Notes: generated by a model from the letters alone, not told the origin. A DNA stretch of 64,000 nt from Phycisphaeraceae bacterium (GCA_020639155.1 JACKHF010000001.1:372001-436000); one strand, 5' to 3'. Positions 46,355-60,950 are shown, numbered from the stretch's first letter. Translations and numbers: made by a program.

Positions 46355-47554
46355 TTAACCCTCTCCGCCTTCGGTCGATTCACCGTTCGATGGGATGATT
46401 GTGCTCGGTGCCTTGTCGCTCAGACTGCGGATGTAAGCAATCACGCTGTTAAGTTCCTTGTCGGTCAGCGGGATGATGCTCATCTGGTTTGCAAACCCGG
46501 CGCGAACCTTCGCGCCCGGGATAAGAATGGATTCACGGAGGTGATTTTCGTCGGCTAGAATCGTCGAGCCATCGGTGTACTGATGCTCATACCCAAAGAG
46601 ATTCTGCCAGGTTGGACCTGTGTTGGCTTTTCCATCGACGCTGTGGCATCCGTTGCAACTCTTGGCAAGGTAGACCCACCTGCCGATTTCCTCCGGCGTT
46701 GCGTTGGGATCAGGTCTTGACCATTGGCTCACGAGTTCCTTGTACACCTCCGGCTCAACCACACGGAGGACGGCGCTCATACGGGAGTGCGCATCACCGC
46801 AGTATTCCGCACAGAAGATCACGTGCTCGCGGTACTTGTACCGTGTCGTCCACACCACGTTACCTTCACGGCCTTGCTCCTTGTTCTGCTCCGGTTCATT
46901 CCAGCGGAACCCGTACTCATCTGTCAGGGGATGCGTCTGGAATGCATAGCTCGTCATGCGGTTCGGAAACACGTCTGACTTCATGCGGAAATCCGGCACA
47001 AAGAAGCTGTGGATCACGTCAAGTGATTTCAAACGCAACAGCACAGGCGTGTCTGCTGGCACAAGGAACATCTTCGCTTCCTTGAATCCTCCCTTGTCGA
47101 CAATCACCGTGGAAAGCGCTCCGTTGGAATACTGGAAATCCCAGTTCCACTTCTGTGCTGTGACGTCGATCGTCTCTGCATCGGAACCAGCGATCTGCCC
47201 GTCGGCGTAGGCCCAGAATCCCCAGAAGAACATAATGACAAGGAAGATTGTTGGAACAACAGTCCACGCAACCTCAAGCGGTGCGTTGTGGGCGGGGCTC
47301 CGCTCGATCGGCACACCGGCCTTGCGGCGATACCGAACAACAAAGTAGAGCGAAAGGCCGCATACCAGCACCAGTGAGACAATGGAGACCCAGTTAATGA
47401 ATGCAAAGAGCGCTTCCACCTCGCTGCCCTGCTGCGTATGCCCGACACCACCGATTGCAGCGTCGTCATGGCGCGGACCATACCAGACCGAGCCGTTGCT
47501 CTGAGTCTGTGCAAGCATCTGCATGGGTGCTGTGATGAAGTTTGTCAACGTCAT
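46355..47554 (-). CDS. ctaC: Cytochrome c oxidase subunit II with fused cytochrome c (caa3 type)
   Basis: 399 residues. Two N-terminal TM helices (INWVSIVSLVLVCGLSLYFV, then TIFLVIMFFWGFWAY), a CuA cupredoxin domain with CAEYCGDAHSRMSAV, the CxxxCxxxHxxM CuA ligand set, and a C-terminal class I cytochrome c with the heme site SCNGCHSVDGK near residue 315 and a distal Met. The fusion defines a caa3 oxidase, so electrons can arrive without a soluble cytochrome c. Its start overlaps the SCO stop by 4 bases. Confidence 0.96.
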   Translation of the reverse strand: MTLTNFITAPMQMLAQTQSNGSVWYGPRHDDAAIGGVGHTQQGSEVEALFAFINWVSIVSLVLVCGLSLYFVVRYRRKAGVPIERSPAHNAPLEVAWTVVPTIFLVIMFFWGFWAYADGQIAGSDAETIDVTAQKWNWDFQYSNGALSTVIVDKGGFKEAKMFLVPADTPVLLRLKSLDVIHSFFVPDFRMKSDVFPNRMTSYAFQTHPLTDEYGFRWNEPEQNKEQGREGNVVWTTRYKYREHVIFCAEYCGDAHSRMSAVLRVVEPEVYKELVSQWSRPDPNATPEEIGRWVYLAKSCNGCHSVDGKANTGPTWQNLFGYEHQYTDGSTILADENHLRESILIPGAKVRAGFANQMSIIPLTDKELNSVIAYIRSLSDKAPSTIIPSNGESTEGGEG

Positions 47555-48507
47555 GCCTGTGACCCCAAAGCTGTCGACCCCGCAGGCGCCACGGCGCGAG
47601 TCTTTGCACCGCGTGCTGCCTTGTTCTTCTTGACTTCGTAATATCTGAGCGATCCGATGAGCAGAGCAATCCCGAACATCGTGACCAAACCCACAATCTG
47701 CATGAGGCGGAACGCCTTGAATGATGCGGTTCCCGCCTTGGGATCAAAGCGATAGCAGAACGCTGCCACCTTGTCCGCAAAGTCGCGTGCGAGTTTGCCA
47801 TTGGATGCTTCGATCAGCGCAAGCTCCGCGTTGCGTGGCGAACTCGCGAGCGAGAACATGTTTGCAAAGTATGTGGAAACCACACCCTCCGGCGTTGCAA
47901 TGAATGCGGCTGTCGGGTGCGAGTACTCATCCACCTTCGGCAGATACTTGTACTGAAATCCGAGCGCCTCTGCAAGACGCTTTGCGTTCTCATCGGTTGT
48001 GGTATGGAAGTGCCACCCATCAGCAACGATCAGAGGCTCTTTGTCGCTAGCCATCTTGGCGTAGCTGCGAAGCGTGTCCTCACGCATCTCATTCGCTTGC
48101 TCTGTCGTGTTGGTTGGATCGAACGACACAACAACAACATTGAAGTCTTTTCCAGCAACATAATCGATCTGGCTGAGTGCCTGGTTCAGCTTTGCAATCA
48201 TCGCGGGGCATGCGACCGGGCAGTCATAATACACCATGGCAAGGAACACCGGTCTACCGCCAGAGCGTGACTGGAAGTTGAAGTACTCTGCCAGCTTGAC
48301 TGTCTCCCCGCTCTCGTCGACCAGATCGATATCGAGTGGAAGCTTCTCGCCGATGCGATCAACAACACCAACATCGTTGGTTTCCTTTGGCAGGGTGTTG
48401 TACTGCGCGTGCGAGGTAGCAACAACACACATCACACCGATTGCAATAGCACAAACGCGAGAGATTCTCGCAAGGAATGTGCTGGTGATGAGTGTGCGGA
48501 TTAACAT
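47551..48507 (-). CDS. SCO1/SenC-type copper chaperone
   Basis: 318 residues. An N-terminal signal/anchor (RVCAIAIGVMCVVATSH) and a thioredoxin-like SCO domain with the copper-binding CPVACP (CxxxC) motif near residue 107 and the conserved His in VDEYSHPTAAF. A C-terminal TM helix (MQIVGLVTMFGIALLIGSL) is unusual for the family and would add a second anchor. It delivers copper to, or reduces, the CuA site of subunit II, which is the next gene (4-base overlap). Confidence 0.93.
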   Translation of the reverse strand: MLIRTLITSTFLARISRVCAIAIGVMCVVATSHAQYNTLPKETNDVGVVDRIGEKLPLDIDLVDESGETVKLAEYFNFQSRSGGRPVFLAMVYYDCPVACPAMIAKLNQALSQIDYVAGKDFNVVVVSFDPTNTTEQANEMREDTLRSYAKMASDKEPLIVADGWHFHTTTDENAKRLAEALGFQYKYLPKVDEYSHPTAAFIATPEGVVSTYFANMFSLASSPRNAELALIEASNGKLARDFADKVAAFCYRFDPKAGTASFKAFRLMQIVGLVTMFGIALLIGSLRYYEVKKNKAARGAKTRAVAPAGSTALGSQA

Positions 48508-48530
48508 TCTGTACTCTTCCGATTGATCTG

Positions 48531-48881
48531 TTATCTGCTGCTGTACCTCTCAACAACTGCATTCGCTGCGTTTTGAAGCGCAGCCGCCTGATCGAATCTT
48601 GTTTCTGCCGCCTCACGCATCTCAAGCCATGGTCCTGCGGGGAGGGTGGTCTCCATCTTCCGCATGCGGACCGTGGTCATATGCGAGCTGTAATACATAG
48701 AGACAACAATGATGGTGGCGACAACGCTGATAGTGAGCAACGCGAAGAACACGCCAAGCTGCAGCGGATTGACGTGCGAGCCGTGCTCCTCCTGCGGTCT
48801 CTCACTGTGGGTATGGCGGAACCACGAGTCCATGACGACCGTGCTGCCGTGTGATGTGTCGTGTCCGTGTGCCATGTGCAT
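48531..48881 (-). CDS. Small one-TM protein in ACIII-caa3 operon
   Basis: 116 residues: a His-rich start (MHMAHGHDTSHG), one TM helix (VFFALLTISVVATIIVVSMY) at about residues 43-63 and a helical C-terminal tail (EMREAAETRFDQAAALQNAA). It lies between actF and the SCO gene, 42 and 23 bp away. I do not recognise the family. Position and topology suggest an accessory or assembly subunit of the complex, as inference. Confidence 0.8.
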   Translation of the reverse strand: MHMAHGHDTSHGSTVVMDSWFRHTHSERPQEEHGSHVNPLQLGVFFALLTISVVATIIVVSMYYSSHMTTVRMRKMETTLPAGPWLEMREAAETRFDQAAALQNAANAVVERYSSR

Positions 48882-48923
48882 CTTTCCGTCAGTGTCAAAC
48901 CAGTATCAACCCATACAACTCAA

Positions 48924-50192
48924 TCAGACATAGTTCTTGTGTGCGAGTGCCTCACCAATGCGAGGGTCGTGCAATGCTACAACCGGACGAGCAGCCATCT
49001 GGTTCATGATGTACCAGCCGACATACAACCCGAGTGGCGCGAGAATCGAAACAATGTCTGTAATGATGTGCATACCACCATATGCGATCTCCGCGTCGAG
49101 CCCCTGGTCCACTGCAGGACGCAGAATCCAGTAGATGTCGAGCACATGCATCAGCAGCATGTAGATAGCAACTAATGCGAGCACATTCATGTTGCGGCGG
49201 ACTGGACGCCACAACAGAATGTACCACGGTACAAGGAAGTGCCCAATGACCAGTGTCGCTGTGAGCACAGGCCAGCTCTGCTTGCGGAACAAGAAGAACG
49301 ACGTCTCTTCCGGGATGTTGGAGTACCAGATAAGGAAGTACTGGGAATACGCGATGTAGGCCCAGAACACCGTAAACGCGAACATCAGCTTCGCAAGATC
49401 GTGGAAGTGCTCGTCTGATGCTGCGCCCTGCTTGAGCAAACCCAGGCTCTTGATACGGGTCAGGGCAAATGTCACAAACGCAACCGATGAGAATGCGCAT
49501 CCCGCGAAGAAGTACACACCCCACATGGTTGAGAAGAATCGATAGTCGGCAACAGCCTTGAGCCAGTCGAATGAGAAGAATGCAACCGAGAAACCAAAGA
49601 GCAGCAGTCCGTATGACGCATGGAAACGTTGCTTCGCGGTGATCCACTTGTCGCCAGTGCGATCCTGCTCAAAGCTCGGACGCACAACCTTCATGAGCAG
49701 CCAACCCCAGATCATTGCGTATATCACAAGGCGTGCAAGTACAAATGCCACACTGAAGTAGGCGCTCTTGTGTTCAAACAGCGCGTCACCGGTTGTGTAG
49801 CTCTCGACACGGAATGAGCAGACGATGCCACCGCTCAGAAACTCAATGAAGTAGAATACAAGGAACAGCCCGAACGCAAACGGGAGCATGTTGGCGAGAT
49901 TCTCGAATGGGCGCTTGATCATCGCAGTCCAGCCGGAATCGAACATCATAAACACGAGTGTCCAGAACAGCCCGCCGAGCGATAACCCCATGCAGATCAT
50001 GGTGCCAACAAGATAGCCCATGATCGCCTGCTTCTGCATGCCCATCGCGGTGCCCATGATGATCGCAACAACGCCGCACACCGCGCCCACACCCATCATG
50101 GCCATAGCACGAGTCGAGATCATCTCGCGCTTGAGCGTGACGTTCTCGGGCGCGAGTGCGGGATGGTTTGTCACTGAAATCGCGTGGCTCAT
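48924..50192 (-). CDS. actF: Alternative complex III subunit ActF
   Basis: 422 residues with about ten TM helices, among them AMMGVGAVCGVVAIIMGTAM, WTLVFMMFDSGWTA and VLTATLVIGHFLVPWYILLW. This is the NrfD/PsrC-like quinone-site fold in the position after actE where ActF is expected. In known ACIII structures ActC and ActF pair in the membrane. Its start overlaps the actE stop by one base (TGATG). Confidence 0.9.
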   Translation of the reverse strand: MSHAISVTNHPALAPENVTLKREMISTRAMAMMGVGAVCGVVAIIMGTAMGMQKQAIMGYLVGTMICMGLSLGGLFWTLVFMMFDSGWTAMIKRPFENLANMLPFAFGLFLVFYFIEFLSGGIVCSFRVESYTTGDALFEHKSAYFSVAFVLARLVIYAMIWGWLLMKVVRPSFEQDRTGDKWITAKQRFHASYGLLLFGFSVAFFSFDWLKAVADYRFFSTMWGVYFFAGCAFSSVAFVTFALTRIKSLGLLKQGAASDEHFHDLAKLMFAFTVFWAYIAYSQYFLIWYSNIPEETSFFLFRKQSWPVLTATLVIGHFLVPWYILLWRPVRRNMNVLALVAIYMLLMHVLDIYWILRPAVDQGLDAEIAYGGMHIITDIVSILAPLGLYVGWYIMNQMAARPVVALHDPRIGEALAHKNYV

Positions 50193-51100
50193 CAGTTTCC
50201 ACCCTCCCCGGTATTCGTGTTCTCATCCGGTGGCACAGGATTTGGCTCACCCTCGGGTTGCGAAGAGAGCTCGGGAGCAGCCGCTGTTGTTGGCACCGGA
50301 TTCGTGGGTCCGAGTTGCTGCAATGTTCTGATATACGCAACGATCGCCCATGCGTCACGCGCATTCACGCCGTGGGAATATCCAGGCATGGTCTGGCTTC
50401 CTCCAGGCAACGCCTCGCCATCAGCAAACGTCCACTGGCTCCACACACCGTGACGAACCACGTTGAAGAGGTAGCCGTCCTTGCCCTGACGCTGAGCGCT
50501 GTCTGTGTACTTTGGATCGTGGAAGTTCGCAGGTGCGATGGCAAACCGCTGGCCCACTGTCGCAGGTCGAACGCCGTTGATGCTCTCGCCCTCATATCCA
50601 TGGCACATTGAGCAGAAGATGTCGTATCGTTCCTTGCCGCGAGCAATCAGTTCGGTCGTGACCTCCACCGGTATGGTGTTGAGGAACGCGCCATCGTTGC
50701 CGTCGGCACCATTGGTCCCAAAGTAAAGCTGTGCGTTGTCGCCGAGCAGATCCTCGCGATCACTTGCAAATACCGCAAGCGATGCGTCGGTACCAAACAT
50801 TGCCGGAGATACTGCAACCCGCGAGAACGCAACCGTGCCCTCAACCCGCGGACGCATGGTTCGGTTGTCCGCAAAGAAATCGCTCTCTGTTTGCGACTTC
50901 CACTTCTGCTGGTCATCCATATCGGGGAAGAACTGGTGTGGGGATTTGCGTGAGCGATCACCCCGGCACCCAGTCAGGCCGGAGAACGCCGTTGCAACTG
51001 TCACAGCCAGCAGCACACTGCACACAAGTCGTGCGCAGCTTGATGTGGTTGTGTGTGTGTGTGTCGTATGCATGCGTGATTCCGAAACGTGCGTTTTCAT
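50192..51100 (-). CDS. actE: Alternative complex III subunit ActE (monoheme cytochrome c lipoprotein)
   Basis: About 302 residues from the ATG at 51100; the ATG at 51073 and a TTG at 51124 are also possible, as none has a strong ribosome site. A signal ending LTGCRGD is a lipobox, so the protein should be lipid-anchored. One class I heme site, CSMCHGYEGES, lies in the middle, followed by GYSHGVNARDAWAIVAYIRT with a distal region. The C-terminus is Pro/Asn/Glu-rich. The DNA of the N-terminus has a short GT repeat giving Thr/His. ActE passes electrons toward the caa3 oxidase. Confidence 0.92.
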   Translation of the reverse strand: MKTHVSESRMHTTHTHTTTSSCARLVCSVLLAVTVATAFSGLTGCRGDRSRKSPHQFFPDMDDQQKWKSQTESDFFADNRTMRPRVEGTVAFSRVAVSPAMFGTDASLAVFASDREDLLGDNAQLYFGTNGADGNDGAFLNTIPVEVTTELIARGKERYDIFCSMCHGYEGESINGVRPATVGQRFAIAPANFHDPKYTDSAQRQGKDGYLFNVVRHGVWSQWTFADGEALPGGSQTMPGYSHGVNARDAWAIVAYIRTLQQLGPTNPVPTTAAAPELSSQPEGEPNPVPPDENTNTGEGGN

Positions 51101-51130
51101 CGAAACGTGCAGGACCCTGTTCAAACTCGT

Positions 51131-51742
51131 TCAGCCTTCATCCTCGATCAGATCGACGTGTGTGCCGCCAAGCTCTCGAAGCATTAATGTCACTCCCTGC
51201 GGATCAAACTTCGGATCATCTGCCTGAACACAGACCATGAATCGATCGTCTGAAACACGCAGGAACCGCTCGTGTGAGAACAACGGGTGGTTCCATCGCG
51301 GCAGACCATTGAGCATGAGCATGCTGCCCAGCGCAGTGAACGCTGAGAGCAGAACACCGAGTTCGAACATGATGGGAACGAACGGCTCCCACGCGCCGTA
51401 TGGCTTGCCCTGCACAACAACCGGATAGTCAACCGCGCTCATCCACCACTGCATCAGGAACGCGCCGCCAACACCCGTAAATGCGCCGAGCGCCATAATG
51501 ACGGGAAGTATGGTGCGTTTCACACCCATTGCCTCATCAATCCCGTGGATCGGGAACGGAGCGTACACATCCCAGCTTGTGTACCCCGCATCGCGGATGT
51601 GCTCAGCTGCGTGGGTCACATCGGCGGTTGTATCAAACTCGGCAACGATCCCATGCACGGGATTACCACGCTCTGAGACAAACTTCGCCGGCTTTGGCTT
51701 GAACAGGAACGGCAGATAGTCACTGAGTGTGATCTCAGCCAT
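51131..51742 (-). CDS. actD: Alternative complex III subunit ActD (DUF3341)
   Basis: 203 residues. An N-terminal soluble ferredoxin-like domain (VHGIVAEFDTTADVTHAAEH, then YTSWDVYAPFPIHGIDEAMG) is followed by two TM helices (LPVIMALGAFTGVGGAFL, then MFELGVLLSAFTALGSML). This is the usual ActD plan; the protein has no cofactor. It starts 2 bp after the actC stop. Confidence 0.94.
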   Translation of the reverse strand: MAEITLSDYLPFLFKPKPAKFVSERGNPVHGIVAEFDTTADVTHAAEHIRDAGYTSWDVYAPFPIHGIDEAMGVKRTILPVIMALGAFTGVGGAFLMQWWMSAVDYPVVVQGKPYGAWEPFVPIMFELGVLLSAFTALGSMLMLNGLPRWNHPLFSHERFLRVSDDRFMVCVQADDPKFDPQGVTLMLRELGGTHVDLIEDEG

Positions 51743-51744
51743 GA

Positions 51745-56900
<5,156 letters not shown>

Positions 56901-56977
56901 CGGTTGCGTTCTTCCGTTTGCTCGGGTTGATGCTGTCCCGTCCCCTGCGCTGACTCTTCAACTGCTGTGTGCGCAAC

Positions 56978-57805
56978 TCAGTAATGGCACTTGCCACAGT
57001 CCTGCGGCGGGTTCAACCCCTCCGCAAGTTCCATCGCCTGCGCCCTGTTTGATTCCCTGTTCGCAAACCACGTGTCTTCAACCCACTTAAGTTGCGTCAC
57101 TCTGTCCGGCGGAACGAGGAAGTTCTGCGGATTTGCTTCATGATTTCTGTTCTCGCCCTTAATCTGGCGATGGCAGTCAAGACACCATGACATGCTCAAG
57201 CTCTTGGCTTGGTAGACCTCAGGCATGCCCGCAATCTGGCCGTGGCATGAGTAGCAACTCACACCCGCTGCGATATGGGCGCTGTGCGGAAAGTTGCGGA
57301 CGTAATCCGGGAGTTTGTGAACTCGGCGCCATTCGATCGATGCGCCACCCTCAACCACCGCAAGTCCTGCAAGTTCGTATTCGTGAAGCTTCTCGTCGGC
57401 CTCGTCGTGCATGCCCTCATGATGGAGCGCTTCGATCTCTTCAAACCGGGTGCCCGCTGCGTACGCATCGCGGACGAACTGCACCTTTGCTCCGACCTTT
57501 GTCTCAACTTCCAGATTCAGTCTGCCTTCGGTGTGACACCCCATACATGTCGCAACATTCGGAATGTTCGCTTCGTCAGACTCTTCAACGTGCGTGTGGC
57601 AGTACCGGCAATCAATGCCAAGTTTGCCCGCGTGGATCTGATGGTTAAATCCACCACCCGGCTGACGGGGCATGTATCCCACTTCCCAGAACTCGGGCGT
57701 CGCCCAGTACCACACGCTGCCAATCACGGTGGATGCGCCGCACAACCCAAACACAGCACCAAGTGTTGGAATCGCGTTCATCCATTTCGGAAACAGTGAT
57801 GCCAC
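56978..57805 (-). CDS. actA: Alternative complex III subunit ActA (pentaheme cytochrome c)
   Basis: 275 residues from the GTG at 57805, chosen because GGAG lies seven bases upstream; the frame is open to 57922. One N-terminal TM helix (IPTLGAVFGLCGASTVIGSV) anchors a periplasmic domain with five CxxCH heme sites: CRYCH, CMGCH, CYSCH, CLDCH and CGKCH near the C-terminus. This is the standard ActA plan and it is the first gene of the operon. The 77-bp gap to actB is the longest between the six act genes. Confidence 0.96.
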   Translation of the reverse strand: MASLFPKWMNAIPTLGAVFGLCGASTVIGSVWYWATPEFWEVGYMPRQPGGGFNHQIHAGKLGIDCRYCHTHVEESDEANIPNVATCMGCHTEGRLNLEVETKVGAKVQFVRDAYAAGTRFEEIEALHHEGMHDEADEKLHEYELAGLAVVEGGASIEWRRVHKLPDYVRNFPHSAHIAAGVSCYSCHGQIAGMPEVYQAKSLSMSWCLDCHRQIKGENRNHEANPQNFLVPPDRVTQLKWVEDTWFANRESNRAQAMELAEGLNPPQDCGKCHY

Positions 57806-58155
57806 AACGCTTCTCCGTTGCTCCAACGCTGCAAAACAGCAGCTGTAAGGAAAGCCGTCACCAACACTTGTCAGAGGACACCGAAGCCTCCTCCAACACA
57901 ACACGAGACCGACAGCAAACACGCCATCCGGCGCACTTCTGCCCCCCCGGTGAAATCAAGGTTTGCGCTGCCCGTCGGGAAAAAATCTGAACAGAATCGA
58001 ACGTGCCGCGACTTCACGCAGGACTCGCTGAACCGGGGCGTTTACTGTCTGCAAGTCGGGTGCATCTTTCAATGTACCCACATGTCGTTTATTTAACTGA
58101 GAATGATTCTCAATATATCGACGGGCTGTGTTTTGCCCAAGTCACGGCCTCTCAA
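57806..58155. other. Divergent promoter region of actA and ctaA
   Basis: 350 bases between the two respiratory units. It contains the Fur-like palindrome at 58098-58112. Just right of it TATATC (58114-58119) may be a -10 for ctaA, with only a weak TTTAAC at 58092-58097 as a -35, so the palindrome would cover the spacer. No coding gene or clear actA promoter was found. Confidence 0.6.
58098..58112. promoter_or_regulatory. Fur-like box upstream of ctaA
   Basis: TGAGAATGATTCTCA is a perfect 7-1-7 palindrome differing from the classic Fur core TGATAATNATTATCA at two symmetric positions. It lies 44 bases before the chosen ctaA start. Iron-dependent repression of heme A synthesis is plausible; a fur gene is not in the window. 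Confidence 0.6.
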
Positions 58156-59616
58156 ATGCAAACAAAAAACGAACATTCCGTCCCCAACGAACCAACCTCA
58201 CCAATCTGGGCGCAAAGCACTGTGCAGGGTGTTGCAATCGCAGTTATCGTCGCGCTCGGGGCATACATCACACACTTTCCGGCCTTCAGCATGAACACAT
58301 CGTCTTCCGCTGGAGTGCTTGCAGCACTCTTTGCATTGGGGCTGTTCTGGTGTGGGATCGGGTCAGCATCGCACCAGCGCGCATTCATGCTCGGCGCAAC
58401 GACCGGATTAGTTGCAGCAATACTCACCACACTCATTGTTTTCTCGTCTTCGATGGTGCATCAACCAAGTGTCGGCGACACTCCAGCACCAGGTGCAGAA
58501 GGGCTGCGACCAGGTGCTGTTGGAGCCTCAATCGGGTTTGTTGTTGGCGCAAGCATTGCTGGCGCACTGCTCGCGAGCCTCGGGAGCGTGCTTGTCAAGG
58601 GACCAGCGTGGCTCATCCATGCCCGTGCAACATGGACTGCGCGCACGACACCGAAGCGAATGATTATTGTGCTCGCGGGAGCACTCGTTCCTCTGATTGC
58701 AACCGGGAGTCTCGTTACCTCAACACGCAGCGGATTGGCTATCGCGGACTGGCCACGCAGTGATTCTGCGTACATGTTCTTCTACCCGCTCAGTCTGATG
58801 GCCCAGCCCAATATCTACTTCGAGCACACTCATCGGCTCTTCGGAATGCTCATCGGTATCGCTGCAATCTTTGCTGTTGCATACATCTGGCTTGGCGATG
58901 CATCAAAGAAGGCACGCATCGGAGTCACGGTTGCGCTCGTACTGATCAGCATCCAAGGATATATTGGCGGCAATCGTGTTGAAGAAAAGAGCCAAATCCT
59001 CGCAGTTGTTCACGGCGTGCTTGCACAACTCATCTTTGCACTGGTCTTTACATGCATTGTCTGGCAGACCACCCTTTATCGTTCCAGTTCCACCCTTCAT
59101 GCACATCCGCGTGATCGAAAAATCAAGTTGTTCGGCATGGGGTTCCTGCACGCGTCAATCCTGCAGTTGATCCTCGGCGCAACATTCAGACATATGAAAG
59201 CAAGCGGCTCAACGGCTGCGAACCACGCGCTGTGGACACATCTTGGATTCTCTGCAATTGTTGTTCTTTTTGGCGTTGCTGCTGGTGCCATGCTCATCTC
59301 GCGCAGTGACACCGAGAAAGATGAGTTCGAACCCACGGCACGCCGGCTTGGGTGGTTTTCGATTGCGGTCGTGTCGCTGCAGATCGTGCTCGGATTCATG
59401 GCGTTGTTTGCGGTCATGAGAACGCTGGGCAAGCCAGATGAGAATGTCATTCCCAATGCAGAAGATGTCGCCACGATGTCGCAGGTGCCATGGAGCCGTG
59501 CTCTGACGACCGCAGCCCATCAGTTCAACGGTGCACTTGTTCTTGCAGCCGCTGCAATGGCGTGTGTGTGGGGTCGCTGGCTGAAACGTCATACGAGCAG
59601 TGCAAGCCAGACCTGA
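58156..59616 (+). CDS. ctaA: Heme A synthase (CtaA/Cox15 family)
   Basis: 486 residues from the ATG at 58156; an upstream start is unlikely because the frame would run through the Fur-like box. Typical CtaA is about 300-350 residues; here ~150 extra N-terminal residues supply four or so TM helices (VQGVAIAVIVALGAYITHF, then LAALFALGLFWCGIG) before the family core starts near ATGSLVTSTRSGLAIADWPR. Core markers are EHTHRLFGMLIG and AAHQFNGALVLA, which hold heme-ligand histidines. It oxidises heme O to heme A for the caa3 oxidase encoded across the intergenic region. A ctaB (heme O synthase) gene is absent from the window. Confidence 0.92.
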   Translation: MQTKNEHSVPNEPTSPIWAQSTVQGVAIAVIVALGAYITHFPAFSMNTSSSAGVLAALFALGLFWCGIGSASHQRAFMLGATTGLVAAILTTLIVFSSSMVHQPSVGDTPAPGAEGLRPGAVGASIGFVVGASIAGALLASLGSVLVKGPAWLIHARATWTARTTPKRMIIVLAGALVPLIATGSLVTSTRSGLAIADWPRSDSAYMFFYPLSLMAQPNIYFEHTHRLFGMLIGIAAIFAVAYIWLGDASKKARIGVTVALVLISIQGYIGGNRVEEKSQILAVVHGVLAQLIFALVFTCIVWQTTLYRSSSTLHAHPRDRKIKLFGMGFLHASILQLILGATFRHMKASGSTAANHALWTHLGFSAIVVLFGVAAGAMLISRSDTEKDEFEPTARRLGWFSIAVVSLQIVLGFMALFAVMRTLGKPDENVIPNAEDVATMSQVPWSRALTTAAHQFNGALVLAAAAMACVWGRWLKRHTSSASQT

Positions 59617-59650
59617 TACGCTGGCAAAGTTCACTCGTACAATCCCACAC

Positions 59651-60097
59651 ATGATGCTGCTGACAATCGCGCATTCCGTTTCCGATGATCCCTCCGCCCG
59701 CAAGGCAGCCGGCTATCTCGCAGTGCTTCTGCTTGGTATCTCACTTGGTACGCTTGTGATCCTGACTGGCTTTGTCATTCTGTGGCGGAAGCATGTACGC
59801 GAGCACAGCTCGATTCGCGCATCGGCCACGCGAGCGAAGACCGATATCGACCCGTGGACAGAAGCGGGAAAGCGTGTCAATGCTGACGACTTCGACGAGC
59901 CCGATGTCGTTGACCCCGACTCGCACACACGATCGAGCCGACGCATCACACACAACCCACGCTTTGATCCACCATTACCCCCACTATCTCAGCGTCTCGA
60001 TGATGAGGACGTTGACGACTCCGATGATGACGATGCGAATGACCAATCGGATGGACCAACACGCACACCACCACGGCACGGAGGCCCGTCGCGATGA
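59651..60097 (+). CDS. Small one-TM protein with acidic tail
   Basis: 148 residues from the ATG at 59651. One TM helix at about residues 20-44 (GYLAVLLLGISLGTLVILTG) and a cytoplasmic, disordered, strongly acidic tail (RLDDEDVDDSDDDDANDQSD near the end). I recognise no domain. Its stop overlaps the SDR gene start by 4 bases (ATGA), so the two are coupled, and it follows ctaA by 34 bp. Confidence 0.78.
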   Translation: MMLLTIAHSVSDDPSARKAAGYLAVLLLGISLGTLVILTGFVILWRKHVREHSSIRASATRAKTDIDPWTEAGKRVNADDFDEPDVVDPDSHTRSSRRITHNPRFDPPLPPLSQRLDDEDVDDSDDDDANDQSDGPTRTPPRHGGPSR

Positions 60098-60858
60098 GTG
60101 AGAAAGAGGCTGCCCGTCCTGTTGCCCTCATCACCGGCGCTTCAAAGCGTGTCGGCCAGGCTATCGCGTGCGAGTTCGCATCGCGCGGGTTCGATCTCAT
60201 ACTGACCTGGCACACGACAACACCCGACGCAACCATCGAAAAAATCCGCACCATCAATGCTGCACTAGGCACTTCAACGTACCAAGTTGACATGAACGAC
60301 ACGGACCGTGTTCGGGCGTGGACAAAGGAACTCGCAGAGCATCTGCCTCGACTCGATGTCCTCGTACACAACGCCTCTATCTACCATCCGACACCATTAC
60401 ACTCGATCGATACCAACACCGCAAGCACGTGCATGCGTATCAACGCGCTCTCGCCACTCCTGATGTCCGTTTCACTTGCGCCACTGCTTGCAAAGAGTGC
60501 GCTCCCGAGCGGTGGGGCAATCGTGTGCATGTGCGATATCCACGCGATGGGTTTACCAAGGAAGAACCATATTCCCTACTCAATGTCAAAGGCAGCACTC
60601 ACAGAGATGGTCCGTTCGCTTGCGGTTGATCTCGCTCCCAACGTGCGTGTGAACGGCGTTGCGCCGGGTGTTGTTGCGTGGCCCGAAGATGGACCCGAGA
60701 GCGACGAGGCAATACAGCAGCAGTATCTTTCGCGTGTGCCGCTCAATCGGGCCGGAACACCCGAGGATGCCGTAAGCGCAGTCGCATGGCTTGCGTGCGA
60801 TGCTGCGTATGTCACGGGGCACATCCTCCCGGTTGATGGCGGACGCTCGCTGAAATAA
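60094..60858 (+). CDS. Short-chain dehydrogenase, pteridine-reductase-like
   Basis: 254 residues, classical SDR length. The NAD(P) loop TGASKRVGQ has the TGxxxRxG form of pteridine reductases/FolM. The active site has NASIYHP, CDIHAMG with an Asp where most SDRs have Ser, and YSMSK; this Asp-Tyr-Lys set is the hallmark of PTR1/FolM-type enzymes. The C-terminal GHILPVDGGRSLK closes the fold. A role in reducing dihydropterins or a dihydrofolate-like substrate is therefore likely but not certain. Confidence 0.88.
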   Translation: MSEKEAARPVALITGASKRVGQAIACEFASRGFDLILTWHTTTPDATIEKIRTINAALGTSTYQVDMNDTDRVRAWTKELAEHLPRLDVLVHNASIYHPTPLHSIDTNTASTCMRINALSPLLMSVSLAPLLAKSALPSGGAIVCMCDIHAMGLPRKNHIPYSMSKAALTEMVRSLAVDLAPNVRVNGVAPGVVAWPEDGPESDEAIQQQYLSRVPLNRAGTPEDAVSAVAWLACDAAYVTGHILPVDGGRSLK

Positions 60859-60950
60859 GACCTGTTGTGCGAAGTGTTTGCACCGCGTTACCCGATGTAC
60901 ATCGCGTGCATCACACACGCACTCCCACTCGCACTCCTTAGGAACCGTGC

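Noticed and set aside
51035..51065. GT-repeat microsatellite
   Set aside because: Short, lies in the actE signal region and is explained by Thr/His codons; possible phase variation is not supported, since repeat units of two would shift the frame of an essential subunit.
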